Origin: Pseudonocardia sp. MH-G8
Lineage (GTDB): Bacteria > Actinomycetota > Actinomycetes > Mycobacteriales > Pseudonocardiaceae
Direction of reading: 5' to 3'
NCBI RefSeq assembly: GCF_002262885.1
Contig: NZ_NKYF01000002.1
Coordinates: 124,001 to 188,000 of the forward strand
Length of the DNA stretch: 64,000 nucleotides
Both the position numbers and the translations under genes were made by a program. Below, one piece after another: positions 9,349-18,427 of this stretch; position 1 is the stretch's first letter; every line of letters starts with the position of its first letter. A model generated the notes under the pieces. The model saw only the letters and a program-made list of their open reading frames with translations. It was not told the origin of the DNA and ran no database searches.

Positions 9349-10464
9349 ATGCCAGACGGCAAGGAGCAGTACCGCGTGGCGATCGTGGGCGCGGGCGGCA
9401 TCGCCGGGCACCGGCACATGCCCGCGATCCGGGCCCAGGACGACCGGATCGAGGTGGTGGCCGCCGTCGACGTCGACAGCGACCGCGCCGCCGCGTTCGC
9501 CGCCGAGTGGGGCATCCCGGACAGCTACACCGACCTCGACACGATGCTCGCCGCCGCCCGTCCGGACCTGGCGATCATCTGCACGCCGCCGGCGGCGCAC
9601 CGGGCAGGGGTGGAGGCGTGCCTGGCGGCCGGGGCGTGGGTGTGGTGCGAGAAGCCACCGGTGCTCTCGCTGTCCGAGTACGACGCGCTGGCCGCGCTGG
9701 AGCGCGAGGGCGGCCCGTACGTCGGGTACGTCTTCCAGCACCGCTTCGGCTCCGCGGCCCGCACCCTGCGCGCGCAGATCGCCGACGGCACGCTCGGCCG
9801 TCCGCTCGTCGGCGTCTGCCACACGCTCTGGTACCGCGACCACGCCTACTTCGAGGTGCCGTGGCGCGGCAAGTGGGAGACCGAGGGCGGCGGCCCGACG
9901 ATGGGCCACGGCATCCACCAGATGGACCTCATGCTGTCGCTGCTGGGCGACTGGCGGGAGATCCGCGCGCTGATGGGCACCCTCGACCGCAGCGTCGAGA
10001 CCGAGGACGTCTCGCTCGCCGCCGTGCAGTTCGAGTCGGGTGCGCTCGTGTCGGTGGTCAACAGCGTGCTGTCCCCGCGGGAGGAGAGCTACCTGCGCTT
10101 CGACTTCACCGACGCCACCGTCGAGGTCTCGCACCTCTACGGCTACGGCAACTCGAACTGGAAGTGGACGCCGCGCAAGGGCGTGGCCGAGGACGTCGCC
10201 TCCGGCTGGCTACCGGCCGACGACGTCGACTCCTCGCACACCGCGCAGCTCACCGACTACCTCGGATCGCTCGACCGCGGCGAGCGTCCGGCGGCCAGCG
10301 GCGCCGACGGCAGGCGCAGCATGGAACTGATCACGGCCCTGTACCAGTCGGCGATCACCGGGCAGCCCGTCCGGCGCCACGAGCTGACGCCCGGGAACCC
10401 CTTCTACGGCCACCTCGACGGCGGTGGCCGGTACCAGCCCGACGGCACGGAGATGGCGCGGTGA
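9349..10464 (+). CDS. Gfo/Idh/MocA-family NAD(P)-dependent oxidoreductase
   Basis: A 371-residue sugar- or inositol-type dehydrogenase. The Rossmann motif VGAGGIAGHRHMPAIR is at about residues 11-26, and the family's catalytic-strand motif appears as CEKPPVLSLSEYDAL near residue 102. The C-terminal domain contains GGGPTMGHGIHQMDLMLSLLG, with His as the usual catalytic residue. I chose the ATG at 9349, which follows GAGGAG by 11 bases. Its stop overlaps the start of the DUF6807 gene (GTGA), and a LacI regulator lies just downstream, so a carbohydrate catabolic role is likely. The substrate is not predictable. Confidence 0.9.
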   Translation: MPDGKEQYRVAIVGAGGIAGHRHMPAIRAQDDRIEVVAAVDVDSDRAAAFAAEWGIPDSYTDLDTMLAAARPDLAIICTPPAAHRAGVEACLAAGAWVWCEKPPVLSLSEYDALAALEREGGPYVGYVFQHRFGSAARTLRAQIADGTLGRPLVGVCHTLWYRDHAYFEVPWRGKWETEGGGPTMGHGIHQMDLMLSLLGDWREIRALMGTLDRSVETEDVSLAAVQFESGALVSVVNSVLSPREESYLRFDFTDATVEVSHLYGYGNSNWKWTPRKGVAEDVASGWLPADDVDSSHTAQLTDYLGSLDRGERPAASGADGRRSMELITALYQSAITGQPVRRHELTPGNPFYGHLDGGGRYQPDGTEMAR

Positions 10465-11396
10465 CCCACATGCCGGCGAACCACATGACAGCGACCCCCC
10501 TGGCAGTGATCCACGACCACGGCACCGGCATCGGCATCGCCGTCGGCGATGTCGAGATCGCGAGCTACGTCTACGGGGCGGACATCCCCGCCTTCGAGGC
10601 GCCGAAGCCCTACCTGCACCCGATGCGGACCCTGTCCGGCGCGCTCGTCTCCGCCTACCGCCCGCACGACCACCGCTGGCACAAGGGCCTGCAGATGACG
10701 TGGTCGCACGTTTCGGGGCAGAACTTCTGGGGCGGCAACACCTACACCCACGGGCAGGGCTACATCCCGAAGGACAACGTCGGGTCGATGCGGCACGACT
10801 CGTTCGAGGTCATCGAGCTCACCGGTGCCGAGCTGGCGATCTCCGAGTCGCTGACCTGGGTCGCCTCCACCGGCGAGGAGTGGGTGTCGGAGCGCCGGAC
10901 GCTGCGCTTCCACGGCGTCGACACCGGGCGCGGCACGTGGATGCTCGACTTCGCCACCGAGCTGACCAACATCCGCGGCGAGGCCCTCGAGCTGGGCAGC
11001 CCCACCACCCACGGCCGCGAGAACGCCGGGTACACCGGCTTCTTCTGGCGCGGGCCCCGCGGGTTCACCAGCGGGGAGATCATCACCGCCGACGGTGGCG
11101 GCGGTCCGGAGACCATGGGCACCACCGCGTCGCCGTGGCTCGCCTACACCGGCAAGAACGACGAGGTCGACGGCGGCGCCACGATGCTGGTGTTCGCCGG
11201 CACCACCAGCCGTGGCGAGCTCACCTGGTTCGTGCGCAACGACCCGTTCCCGGCGATCAACCCCTCGCCCGCGTTCGACGAGGAGATCACGCTCGCCGAC
11301 GGCGACTCGCTCGCGCTGTCGCACCGGGTCGTCGTCGCCGACCGGATCTGGGACCGGGACGAGATCGAGGGCTTCGCCGCGGAGCACACGCCGTGA
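10461..11396 (+). CDS. PmoA-family (DUF6807) protein
   Basis: A cytosolic protein of about 311 residues in the DUF6807 family, frequently found beside Gfo/Idh oxidoreductases. Family-like segments are SAYRPHDHRWHKGLQMTWSH near residue 62, NFWGGNTYTHGQGYI, TTHGRENAGYTGFFWRGPRG and FVRNDPFPAINPSPAFDEE. Three in-frame starts are possible (GTG 10461, ATG 10470, ATG 10485); 10461 overlaps the upstream stop and is preferred. The reaction is unknown. Conserved His residues in PHDHRWHKG suggest a metal or sugar site, which is inference. Confidence 0.85.
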   Translation: MTHMPANHMTATPLAVIHDHGTGIGIAVGDVEIASYVYGADIPAFEAPKPYLHPMRTLSGALVSAYRPHDHRWHKGLQMTWSHVSGQNFWGGNTYTHGQGYIPKDNVGSMRHDSFEVIELTGAELAISESLTWVASTGEEWVSERRTLRFHGVDTGRGTWMLDFATELTNIRGEALELGSPTTHGRENAGYTGFFWRGPRGFTSGEIITADGGGGPETMGTTASPWLAYTGKNDEVDGGATMLVFAGTTSRGELTWFVRNDPFPAINPSPAFDEEITLADGDSLALSHRVVVADRIWDRDEIEGFAAEHTP

Positions 11397-11743
11397 CCGA
11401 CCCCCTGCCGGACCTCCCCGGCGCCGTGGGCATCACGGCGCTGCGGTTCTATGACTGGGAGGCGGCCGACGGGCTGTGCGGCGGCGGCGCGTTAGAGGCG
11501 TTCCACGCCGCGGCCGCCGCCCTCGTCCGGCCCCAGTTGCCACGCTGGCGGCAACGCTGGGAGCAGGGGGCCGCAGCGGTGAGCGCGCGCACCGGGCAGC
11601 AGATCGACGCCCTCGCCGCGGGCGATCACCGCCACCTGCGGGAGGCGACGGTCGCCCGCATCCCGCAACCGGAGCCGTCCGGGCCAGGTATGTGCGGCCA
11701 CCTGTCCCCGTACGACCCGGTTCGATCCCCGCCGAGTGGGTGA
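11393..11743 (+). pseudogene. Cupin-protein remnant with internal deletion
   Basis: The frame starts with GTG inside the stop of the DUF6807 gene and gives 116 residues. Its beginning (GITALRFYDWEAADGLCGG) resembles the start of actinobacterial cupin proteins that accompany DUF6807 genes, and the rest (VRPQLPRWRQRWEQGA, then TGQQIDALAAGD) resembles their C-terminal tail. The metal-binding cupin core expected between them is missing. At the apparent junction lies an in-frame TTA codon (11492-11494), rare in such genomes. I infer an internal deletion. Alternatively it is an unrelated small protein; family assignment is from memory. Confidence 0.5.
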
Positions 11744-11881
11744 TGGCGTCAGGAATGCGTTTTCCCACAACCGGGCAGACGGTAAGGTCGCGGCACCACC
11801 CGCCGGACGGGTTGGCGACGCCCGAGCGGTAGGAGGCCGGGCGCACCGGGAACTCGCGGGGCGAGCGGACAGGGCGATGTG

Positions 11882-12919
11882 ATGACGGAACGGGTGCCGA
11901 GCGCGTCGGTCACGCTGCTCGACGTCGCGCGGGCTGCGGGCGTGTCGCTGGCCACCGCGTCGCGGGCCCTGAACGGCAGCACCCGGCGGGTGCGCCCGGA
12001 CCTGCAGGAGCGGGTGCTCGCCGCCGCGGAGGCGCTGCAGTACTCGGCCAACGCGCAGGCCCAGGCCATGGCCAGGGGGCGCACCGACATCGTCGGGCTC
12101 GTGCTCAGCGATGTGGCGGATCCCTACTTCTCCTCCATCGCGGCCGGCGCCATCCGCGCGGCCGAGGAGCACCGGCTCGTCGTCACCATGGCGTGCACGT
12201 TCGGCCGCGAGGAGCGCGAGCTCGACTACGTCGCCGCGCTGCGCGGGCAGCGGGCCCGCGCCGTGATCGTCGTGGGCAGCCGGGTGCAGGACCGCGGGCT
12301 GATCGACCGGCTCGGCGCGGAGGTCCGCTCGTTCGAGCAGTCCGGCGGGCGGGTCGCGTTCGTCAGCCAGCGGCGAATTCCGGCCGACACCGTGGTCGTG
12401 GAGAACCGGGCCGGAGCGCGGGCGCTGGCGGAGGCGCTGTGCGAGCTCGGGCACCGGCGGTTCGCGGTGCTCGCCGGCCGGGCCGACCTGCTCACCGCCC
12501 GGGACCGCAGCGCGGGCTTCCGGGAGGGCGCGGCGCGTGCAGGCGTGCGGATCGAGGCCGACGACGTCGTGCACGGCGGGTTCACCCGCGACGGCGGCTA
12601 CGCGGCCATGCAGGAGTTCCTCGACCGCGGGATCCACGCCACCTGCGTCTTCGCCGTCAACGACGTGATGGCCGTGGGTGCCATGGCGGCGCTGCGCGAC
12701 CGCGGGGTGGCCCTGCCGTCCGAGATGGCGGTGGCCGGCTTCGACGACATCGAGACGCTGCGCGACGTCACCCCCGCGCTCACCACGGTGCGGCTGCCGC
12801 TCGAGGAGCTGGGCGCGCACGCGCTGGAGATGGTGCTGCAGCCCCAGGCAGAACAGCCGCGGGTCCGCCGGGTGCGCGGAGAGGTCGTGCTCCGCGAGAG
12901 CACGCCACCGCTCCCCTGA
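11882..12919 (+). CDS. LacI-family transcriptional regulator
   Basis: A 345-residue repressor-type regulator. The N-terminal HTH and hinge read TLLDVARAAGVSLATASRALNG, followed by a QYSANAQAQAMARGR hinge region. The periplasmic-binding-like effector domain includes IVGLVLSDVADPYFSSIAAG, VFAVNDVMAVGAMAALRD and VAGFDDIETLRDVTPALTTV. I chose the ATG at 11882, seven bases after AGGG, over the GTG immediately before it. It lies just downstream of the Gfo/Idh-DUF6807 pair and presumably regulates it in response to a sugar-type effector. A nested hairpin terminator follows at once. Confidence 0.93.
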   Translation: MTERVPSASVTLLDVARAAGVSLATASRALNGSTRRVRPDLQERVLAAAEALQYSANAQAQAMARGRTDIVGLVLSDVADPYFSSIAAGAIRAAEEHRLVVTMACTFGREERELDYVAALRGQRARAVIVVGSRVQDRGLIDRLGAEVRSFEQSGGRVAFVSQRRIPADTVVVENRAGARALAEALCELGHRRFAVLAGRADLLTARDRSAGFREGAARAGVRIEADDVVHGGFTRDGGYAAMQEFLDRGIHATCVFAVNDVMAVGAMAALRDRGVALPSEMAVAGFDDIETLRDVTPALTTVRLPLEELGAHALEMVLQPQAEQPRVRRVRGEVVLRESTPPLP

Positions 12920-12920
12920 T

Positions 12921-12994
12921 CCACTCCACACACCGTCTGCACACTCCACACAAGGCGGGCCTCGTGTGGAGTGGAGGGTGGGTGTGTGGAGTGG
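12921..12994. terminator. Nested bidirectional terminator between LacI and PspC genes
   Basis: Outer arms 12921-12934 and 12981-12994 (CCACTCCACACACC and complement) are perfect over 14 bases. Inner arms 12942-12955 and 12960-12973 pair over 14 bases with one mismatch. The element starts two bases after one convergent stop and ends ten bases before the other, so it can serve both genes. Confidence 0.8.
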
Positions 12995-13004
12995 CGCCGG
13001 CCGG

Positions 13005-13346
13005 TCACGGCTCGTCGGTCTCCGGGGCAAGCAGCCAGATCGCTCCGTAGATCACCACTCCGGTGCCGAAGCCGAGCACCGTCAGGGTCACCAGGCCGAT
13101 CCGCACCACGGCGGCGTCCACGCCGAAGCTCTCGGCGAGCCCGCCGCAGACCCCGCCGATCATGCGGTCGGTGCGGCTGCGGCGCAGCCGGAACTTCGGC
13201 CGGGTCGCCGGCTCGGGGGCGAGGGCCGGGAAGGAGGGCGCGCTCGTCGCCTCGTCCGGGGGAACGGGCGGGCCGAACACGGGTCCCGTCGGGTCGACCG
13301 GGTCCTTGGTGAGGCGGGTGGTGGCCGAGTCGGTCGTCGTTTCCAT
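13005..13346 (-). CDS. PspC-domain membrane protein
   Basis: A 113-residue protein with an acidic, proline-rich N-terminal half (about residues 1-50) and a C-terminal PspC domain. The domain contains RLRRSRTDRMIGGVCGGLAE and AVVRIGLVTLTVLGFGTGVV, and ends in a membrane helix with IWLLAPE. PspC proteins act in envelope-stress signalling; in actinobacteria the domain also occurs on sensor kinases. It lies about 100 bases downstream of livK on the same strand but is probably a separate unit. Confidence 0.88.
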   Translation of the reverse strand: METTTDSATTRLTKDPVDPTGPVFGPPVPPDEATSAPSFPALAPEPATRPKFRLRRSRTDRMIGGVCGGLAESFGVDAAVVRIGLVTLTVLGFGTGVVIYGAIWLLAPETDEP

Positions 13347-13452
13347 GCCACCGACTCTGCCGCCCCGGCGGGCCCGCCACCTCCGGGTCCACCCCGGCCC
13401 CGCCCCGGATCCGGCCCCTGAGTGACCCCGGATCCGCGAGCCGGCCGCTCGG

Positions 13453-14736
13453 TCACGCCCCTTGCTGGTGCGGCGCCACGTAGCTGCCAGCCTCGGGGGA
13501 CGTGAACGGCTCCACCACCTGGCGCAGGCCGCCTTCCTGGGCCGGGTCGGCCTGCGCGATGTAGACCGAGCGGCTCGGCGGGGAGCCGGCCTGCGAGAAG
13601 TCGAGCTCGCTCGCGACGAGGTCGTCGGTGGTGATGTTCTCGCTGGTCACGAACGCGTCGTGCACTCCGGCGCGGGTGAGGTCGCCGCTCTCGCACGCCT
13701 GCGTGAGGATCTGCTCCCAGATCAGGCCGCCCGCGTAGCCGTAGGGCACGCCGGCGTTCGCCGACGCGTCCGGGAAGGCCGCCTCGAAGGCCTGCTGCAC
13801 CTCCTGGGCCTTCGGCACGTCCGCGGAGTAGGGGACGTTGCTCGCCGAGACGTAGAGGTTGCCGACCGACGCCGCAGCGGGCCCGGCGAGGTTGGTGGCC
13901 GGGTCGAACACCGGGTTGTTGCCCAGCACGGGCACGTCCAGCCCGAGCGCGTTCGCGGCGTTGAGCGCGGAGGCGGTCTGCGCGGGCGCCGTGGTCAGCA
14001 GGATGGCCTTCACGCCCGCACCCTGGAACCCGGTCACGATGTTCGTCATGTCGGTGTCCGTGGCCGCGATCTTGGCGGGCTGCAGCGTCATCCCGTGCTG
14101 TTGCGCGTAGTACTGCGCGCCGAGGAACCCGTTGTCGCCGTACTCGCCGCCGATGTAGATGTGGCCGAGCGTGTCGCCGTCCGCGATCAGTCCCTGCTGC
14201 TGCAGGTAGGCGAGGCCGTTGATCATCTCGAGGTCGTAGGTGGTGCCCGGGATGATCTGGTACGGGTTGTCGAGGATGAACGACGACCACGACAGGGCGA
14301 GCGAGGTGACCTCGTCGGTCTCCAGGTTGCCGCGCAGTGCCGCGTTGATCGGCGAGCCGAGCAGCTGCAGGTACCCCAGGACGTTCGGCTGCTGCTGCCG
14401 GTAGACGGTCGTGGCGGTGTCGGCCTTGTAGCCGCTGTCGGCGATCTCCAGCGCGATCTGCCGGTCGCACACCCCGCCGCGCGCGTTGAGCTCGTCGGCC
14501 CAGAGCTGGTTGCCCTGGGTGATGCCGGTGCCGAGGTTGCGGAACGGGCCCGACGTGTCGGTGAGCACCCCGAGGGTGATCGTGTCGGCCGTGACGCCCA
14601 CGTCGGTCGCGACCGCTCCGCCGCCCTCGCCACCGGCTCCCGGCTCGGGCGCCTGCGTGGTGCAGCCCGCCAGCACCATGGCGGCGGCGACCGCCGCCGG
14701 GACGCCCGCGCGGCGCCATGCTCGCCGAAGGGTCAT
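13453..14736 (-). CDS. livK: Branched-chain-amino-acid-type ABC transporter, substrate-binding lipoprotein
   Basis: A 427-residue extracytoplasmic solute-binding lipoprotein. A signal peptide with twin-charged start and the lipobox LAGC (Cys25) is followed by a Gly/Ala linker. The type-1 periplasmic binding fold opens with DTITLGVLTDTSGPFRNLG and contains GGEYGDNGFLGAQYYAQQ and TGFQGAGVKAILLTT. It is the last gene of the livFGHMK operon; its ATG overlaps the livM stop (ATGA). The family binds branched-chain amino acids, amides or aromatic acids, so the substrate is not certain. Confidence 0.92.
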   Translation of the reverse strand: MTLRRAWRRAGVPAAVAAAMVLAGCTTQAPEPGAGGEGGGAVATDVGVTADTITLGVLTDTSGPFRNLGTGITQGNQLWADELNARGGVCDRQIALEIADSGYKADTATTVYRQQQPNVLGYLQLLGSPINAALRGNLETDEVTSLALSWSSFILDNPYQIIPGTTYDLEMINGLAYLQQQGLIADGDTLGHIYIGGEYGDNGFLGAQYYAQQHGMTLQPAKIAATDTDMTNIVTGFQGAGVKAILLTTAPAQTASALNAANALGLDVPVLGNNPVFDPATNLAGPAAASVGNLYVSASNVPYSADVPKAQEVQQAFEAAFPDASANAGVPYGYAGGLIWEQILTQACESGDLTRAGVHDAFVTSENITTDDLVASELDFSQAGSPPSRSVYIAQADPAQEGGLRQVVEPFTSPEAGSYVAPHQQGA

Positions 14737-15914
14737 GATCGTTCCTCTCCCGGGGGTTGCGACCGGGGCGCCGTTGCCCCGGTCCTGGTCACGAGCCCGG
14801 CCAGCCGGCGGCCGATCGCGGCCAGCCCGCCGGGTTCGAACAGCACGACGAGGATCACGGCGACGCCGTAGACGTACAGGCTGATCACCGTGGGGCTCAG
14901 CCCGGCCAGCGTGTCGCCGAGCCCGAGCTCGTCGGCGAACAGCGTGAGGACCTGCGGTGTGCCGAAGACGATCACAGCGCCGACGACGGCACCGGGGATC
15001 GAGCCGAGGCCGCCGATGATCGCCATCGCGAGGAACGCGATCGAGGTGTTGAGCCCGTAGGTGCCGAACTCGCTCTCGTCCGGCTTGAGCAGGCCCAGCC
15101 AGAGCGTGACCATCACCCCGGCCAGCCCGGCGTAAGCGGCGCTCACCGCGAATGCCCCCGCCTTCGCCCGCAGGACGTCGACGCCCATCACCGCCGCAGC
15201 GGCCTCGTTGTCCCGCACCGCCCGCCAGGAACGACCGACCCGGCTCCGGACGGCGCCGGTCGCCAGCACGAACGCGATCACGGTGAGTGCGAGGAACAGG
15301 TACCAGAGCCGCTCGGACTGCCGGAACGGCACGCCGAGCACGGCGAGGTAGCCCTCGTTGCTGAAGGGGAAGCCGAACAGCGAGAACGGCTCGGGGTTGC
15401 GCCCGCTGGCCGCGCCGCCGGTCAGGGCGGGCAGCGCCTGGCCGAGGTAGAAGCCGAGGAACACCAGCGCCAGCGACGCCACGCCCAGGTAGATGCCCTT
15501 GAGCCGGCCCGCCACCGGCGCGAACGCCAGGCCGGCCAGCGCGGAGATCGCGACGGCCCCGACGAGCGCGACCAGCGGCGGCAGCCCCAGCCCGACGATG
15601 CGCTCGCTGCCGGCCTGCTCGGTCTCGCCTGCCAGCACCGCGTAGGACGTGCCGCCGACGAGCAGGAAGAACGCGTGGGCCAGGGAGAGCTGGCCCGCCT
15701 GGCCGATCACGAGCGTCAGCCCGATGGCGCCGACGGCGCCGACCATCACGTACTGCCCCGCGGACAGCAGGCCCGGCCCGACCACGAGGGGCAGCGCGAG
15801 CAGCACGAGCAGCAGGGCGGCCCACGCCGCGGCGCGCAGGAGGCGGCCGCGGCGGCGCGTGGGCGGCGGCGCGGCAGGCGGGCGGGGAGGAGCCGGGGCG
15901 GTCGTCTCAGACAC
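14733..15914 (-). CDS. livM: Branched-chain-amino-acid-type ABC transporter permease LivM
   Basis: A 393-residue inner-membrane permease with a Pro-rich N-terminus and about ten hydrophobic helices. The permease signature is GLTLVIGQAGQLSLAHAFFL, and the cytoplasmic coupling loop reads SRVGRSWRAVRDNEAAAAVMG near residue 245, where the ATPase contacts. It ends with the usual LVVLFEPGGLAAIGRR. Its start overlaps the livH stop by eight bases and its stop overlaps the livK start. Confidence 0.92.
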   Translation of the reverse strand: MSETTAPAPPRPPAAPPPTRRRGRLLRAAAWAALLLVLLALPLVVGPGLLSAGQYVMVGAVGAIGLTLVIGQAGQLSLAHAFFLLVGGTSYAVLAGETEQAGSERIVGLGLPPLVALVGAVAISALAGLAFAPVAGRLKGIYLGVASLALVFLGFYLGQALPALTGGAASGRNPEPFSLFGFPFSNEGYLAVLGVPFRQSERLWYLFLALTVIAFVLATGAVRSRVGRSWRAVRDNEAAAAVMGVDVLRAKAGAFAVSAAYAGLAGVMVTLWLGLLKPDESEFGTYGLNTSIAFLAMAIIGGLGSIPGAVVGAVIVFGTPQVLTLFADELGLGDTLAGLSPTVISLYVYGVAVILVVLFEPGGLAAIGRRLAGLVTRTGATAPRSQPPGEERS

Positions 15915-16785
15915 GACTGAGCTCCCTCGTCCCGAACAGCCCGGCCGGGCGGACGACCAGCACCACGAGCATCACCAGGAAGACCGCGACCTTGGCGAAC
16001 GGGATCGACACGTACACCTCGGTGAGCGCCTGGGTGAGGCCCACGACCACGCCGCCGACGACCGCGCCCGCCGTCGAGTCGAGCCCGCCGATGACCGCGG
16101 CGGGGAACGCGGCGAACGCGATGGCGTGGGTGCTGCGCGACAGCCCGGTGCCGGAGAAGTCCTGCGTGACGATGAACATGACCGCCACCCCCGCGAGCGC
16201 GCCCGCGACGAGCCACGCGGTCGCCGTCACCCGGGAGCTGCGGATCCCCATGAGCGCCGCGGCCTCACGGTTCTCCGCCTGGGCCCGCATCGCGATACCC
16301 CAGTCGGTGTAGCGGAAGGCCACGAAGAACGCGGTGATCAGCACGAGGCCGACGAGCAGCGCCACCAACTGGGTACTGAACAGCGTGACCCCGCCGAGCT
16401 GGATCGGCCGCGCGTCCCAGGGCGCGCCCAGGTAGGGCACGGTCGTGCCGAGCCTGCGGAAGACGTCCTCGACGACCACGACGTCGACGCCGATCGTGAG
16501 CAGCGCGAGGCTGTTGGGGTCGGCGAACCTGCTGCGGGAGAGCAGCAGCCGCTCGATCACCAGGCCGGCCAGGCCCGCGCCGCCGATCCCGAGTGCCGCC
16601 GCGAGCGGGAAGCCCAGCATGTCGACGGTGGCCGCGATGACGTAGCCGCCGATCAACGCCAGGGACCCGTGCGCGAAGTTGATCACCTCGGTGGCCTTGA
16701 AGATGACCACGAAGCCGAGGGCGAGCAGGGCGTACACGGCCCCCTTGCCCAGGCCGTTCACCATGAGCTGGACGAAGGTGTTCAT
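15907..16785 (-). CDS. livH: Branched-chain-amino-acid-type ABC transporter permease LivH
   Basis: A 292-residue inner-membrane permease that pairs with LivM. It contains GAVYALLALGFVVIFKATEV and INFAHGSLALIGGYV at the N-terminus and a coupling loop GIAMRAQAENREAAALMGI near residue 190, and ends VLVVRPAGLFGTRE. The ATG at 16785 overlaps the livG stop (ATGA). About eight membrane helices are apparent. Confidence 0.93.
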   Translation of the reverse strand: MNTFVQLMVNGLGKGAVYALLALGFVVIFKATEVINFAHGSLALIGGYVIAATVDMLGFPLAAALGIGGAGLAGLVIERLLLSRSRFADPNSLALLTIGVDVVVVEDVFRRLGTTVPYLGAPWDARPIQLGGVTLFSTQLVALLVGLVLITAFFVAFRYTDWGIAMRAQAENREAAALMGIRSSRVTATAWLVAGALAGVAVMFIVTQDFSGTGLSRSTHAIAFAAFPAAVIGGLDSTAGAVVGGVVVGLTQALTEVYVSIPFAKVAVFLVMLVVLVVRPAGLFGTRELSRV

Positions 16786-17615
16786 CCGGGCTCCTCGTCG
16801 TCGCCGGTGCCCAGGTAGGCCTTGACGACCTCGGGGTCGCGCTGCACGGCCGCCGGCTCCCCGTCGGCGATGAGCCGGCCGAAGTCGAGCACGCTCACCC
16901 GGTCGGCGATGCCCATGACGAGCCCCATGTCGTGCTCGACCAGCAGCACCGAGATGCCGAGCGCGTCGCGCAACGCGCGGATGGTGCTCGCCATCACCGC
17001 CGTCTCCACCGCGTTCAGCCCGGCGGCCGGCTCGTCGAGCAGCAGCACGCGGGGCTCGACGGCCAGCGCGCGGGCCACGTCCACCAGCTTCGCCACGCCG
17101 TAGGGCAGCGCGGCCACGGGGGTGTGCAGCCGGTCGGCGATGCCGAGGAACTCGCAGATCTCGGCCGCGCGGCGCGCGTGCACCCGCTCCTGCCGGAGCA
17201 CCCACGGCAACCGCAATCCAGCGGACAGGAAGCCGCCGCGGGTGAGCGCGTGCCGACCGAGCAGCACGTTGTCCAGCACCGTCGAGTGCTCCGACAGCGC
17301 CAGATTCTGGAACGACCGGCCGACGCCGAGGCGGGCCAGCCGGTGCGGTGCCAGCCCGGTCAGGGCGGTCTCGCCGAGCACGACCCGGCCGGACGTGGGC
17401 CGGTAGACCCCGCAGATCACGTTGAAGCAGCTCGACTTGCCCGCGCCGTTCGGGCCGATGAGCGCGTGGACGGTGCCGGGCCGCACGGCGAACGACACGT
17501 CGTCGAGGGCGCGGATGCCCGCGAAGCGCAGGCCCAGCCCCTCGACGCGCAGCTCGGGAACGTCGGTGCGGTCGGTCGCGGGCCCGGTCTCGCCTCGAGC
17601 GGTGTCGGTGCTCAT
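16782..17615 (-). CDS. livG: Branched-chain-amino-acid-type ABC transporter ATPase LivG
   Basis: A 277-residue cytosolic ATPase. Walker A is GPNGAGKSS near residue 54, and Walker B is VLLLDEPAAGLN near residue 188. The signature region is ALPYGVAKLVDVARALA, a variant in which the usual LSGGQ-like stretch reads PYGVAKL. The LivG-specific C-terminal DFGRLIADGEPAAVQRDPEVV is present. An N-terminal extension of about 20 residues precedes LRVEGLGLRF. The start overlaps the livF stop. Confidence 0.92.
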   Translation of the reverse strand: MSTDTARGETGPATDRTDVPELRVEGLGLRFAGIRALDDVSFAVRPGTVHALIGPNGAGKSSCFNVICGVYRPTSGRVVLGETALTGLAPHRLARLGVGRSFQNLALSEHSTVLDNVLLGRHALTRGGFLSAGLRLPWVLRQERVHARRAAEICEFLGIADRLHTPVAALPYGVAKLVDVARALAVEPRVLLLDEPAAGLNAVETAVMASTIRALRDALGISVLLVEHDMGLVMGIADRVSVLDFGRLIADGEPAAVQRDPEVVKAYLGTGDDEEPG

Positions 17616-18427
17616 GCCCGCCACCTCGCGAGCGTGCGGCCCGACAGCGCCCGTTCCGCCGCCCGCGCCTCGGCGTCCGCCTGCTCGGCCGACTCGGCGT
17701 GCCCGCCGAGGTAGAGCCGCTGCACCTCGTCGCTGGCCGCCAGCTCGGCGGCCGGCCCGGCGAGCGCGACGCGGCCCACCTCCAGCGCCACCGCCCGGTC
17801 GGCCACCTGCAGGGCCATCGTCGCGTTCTGCTCCACCAGCACCACCGCGGTGCCCCGGGCGTGGATCTCCCGGATGATCGCCGCGATGCGCCCGACCATC
17901 TGCGGCGCCAGGCCGAGCGACGGCTCGTCGAGCAGGAGCATCCGGGGCCCGGCCATCAGTGCCCGCCCGATCGCCAGCATCTGCTGCTCGCCGCCGGACA
18001 GCAGGCCCGCGCGCTGGCCCGACCGCTGCGCGAGCACCGGGAACAACTCGCGCACCCGCTCGCGCGCCGCCGCTCGCTCCGCGGCCGAACGGGCACCGAG
18101 GCCACCGGCGCGCAGGTTCTCCTCCACGGTCATCCGCGCGAACACCTGGCGGCCCTCCGGCACCGCGACCACTCCGCGACGGACCACGGCCGCCGGGTCC
18201 AGGCGGTCCACCCGTTCCCCGTCGACGAGGACCTCGCCGTCGGTGACGGCGCCGCCGTGCATCCGCACCGTGCCCGAGACGGCGCGCAGCAGGGTGGACT
18301 TGCCCGCCCCGTTCCCGCCGAGCACCGCGAGCACGCCGTCGCCGACCTCGACGTCCACCGACTCGAGGGCACGCACCGAGCGCCCGTAGCGCACCGAGAG
18401 ACCACGAACGCTCAGCACGGCCACCAC
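17612..18427 (-). CDS. livF: Branched-chain-amino-acid-type ABC transporter ATPase LivF
   Basis: An ATPase of about 271 residues and the first gene of the liv operon. Walker A is GGNGAGKSTLL, the signature is LLSGGEQQMLAIGRALM, and Walker B is MLLLDEPSLGLAP. The normal C-terminal YLGGHAE is followed by a charged tail of about 25 residues. GTG codons at 18427, 18424 and 18418 are all possible starts. All five genes overlap by four to eight bases, so they should form one transcript with tight translational coupling. Confidence 0.9.
   Translation of the reverse strand: MVAVLSVRGLSVRYGRSVRALESVDVEVGDGVLAVLGGNGAGKSTLLRAVSGTVRMHGGAVTDGEVLVDGERVDRLDPAAVVRRGVVAVPEGRQVFARMTVEENLRAGGLGARSAAERAAARERVRELFPVLAQRSGQRAGLLSGGEQQMLAIGRALMAGPRMLLLDEPSLGLAPQMVGRIAAIIREIHARGTAVVLVEQNATMALQVADRAVALEVGRVALAGPAAELAASDEVQRLYLGGHAESAEQADAEARAAERALSGRTLARWRA

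Noticed and set aside
9267..11396. A 709-codon plus-strand frame as one fused protein
   Set aside because: Only its second half (from 10461) is protein-like; the first part is the shadow of the Gfo/Idh gene in another frame.
13347..13452. A terminator after livK from two copies of CCCCGGATCCG
   Set aside because: The copies are direct repeats with only a ten-base self-palindrome each and do not form a convincing stem between them.
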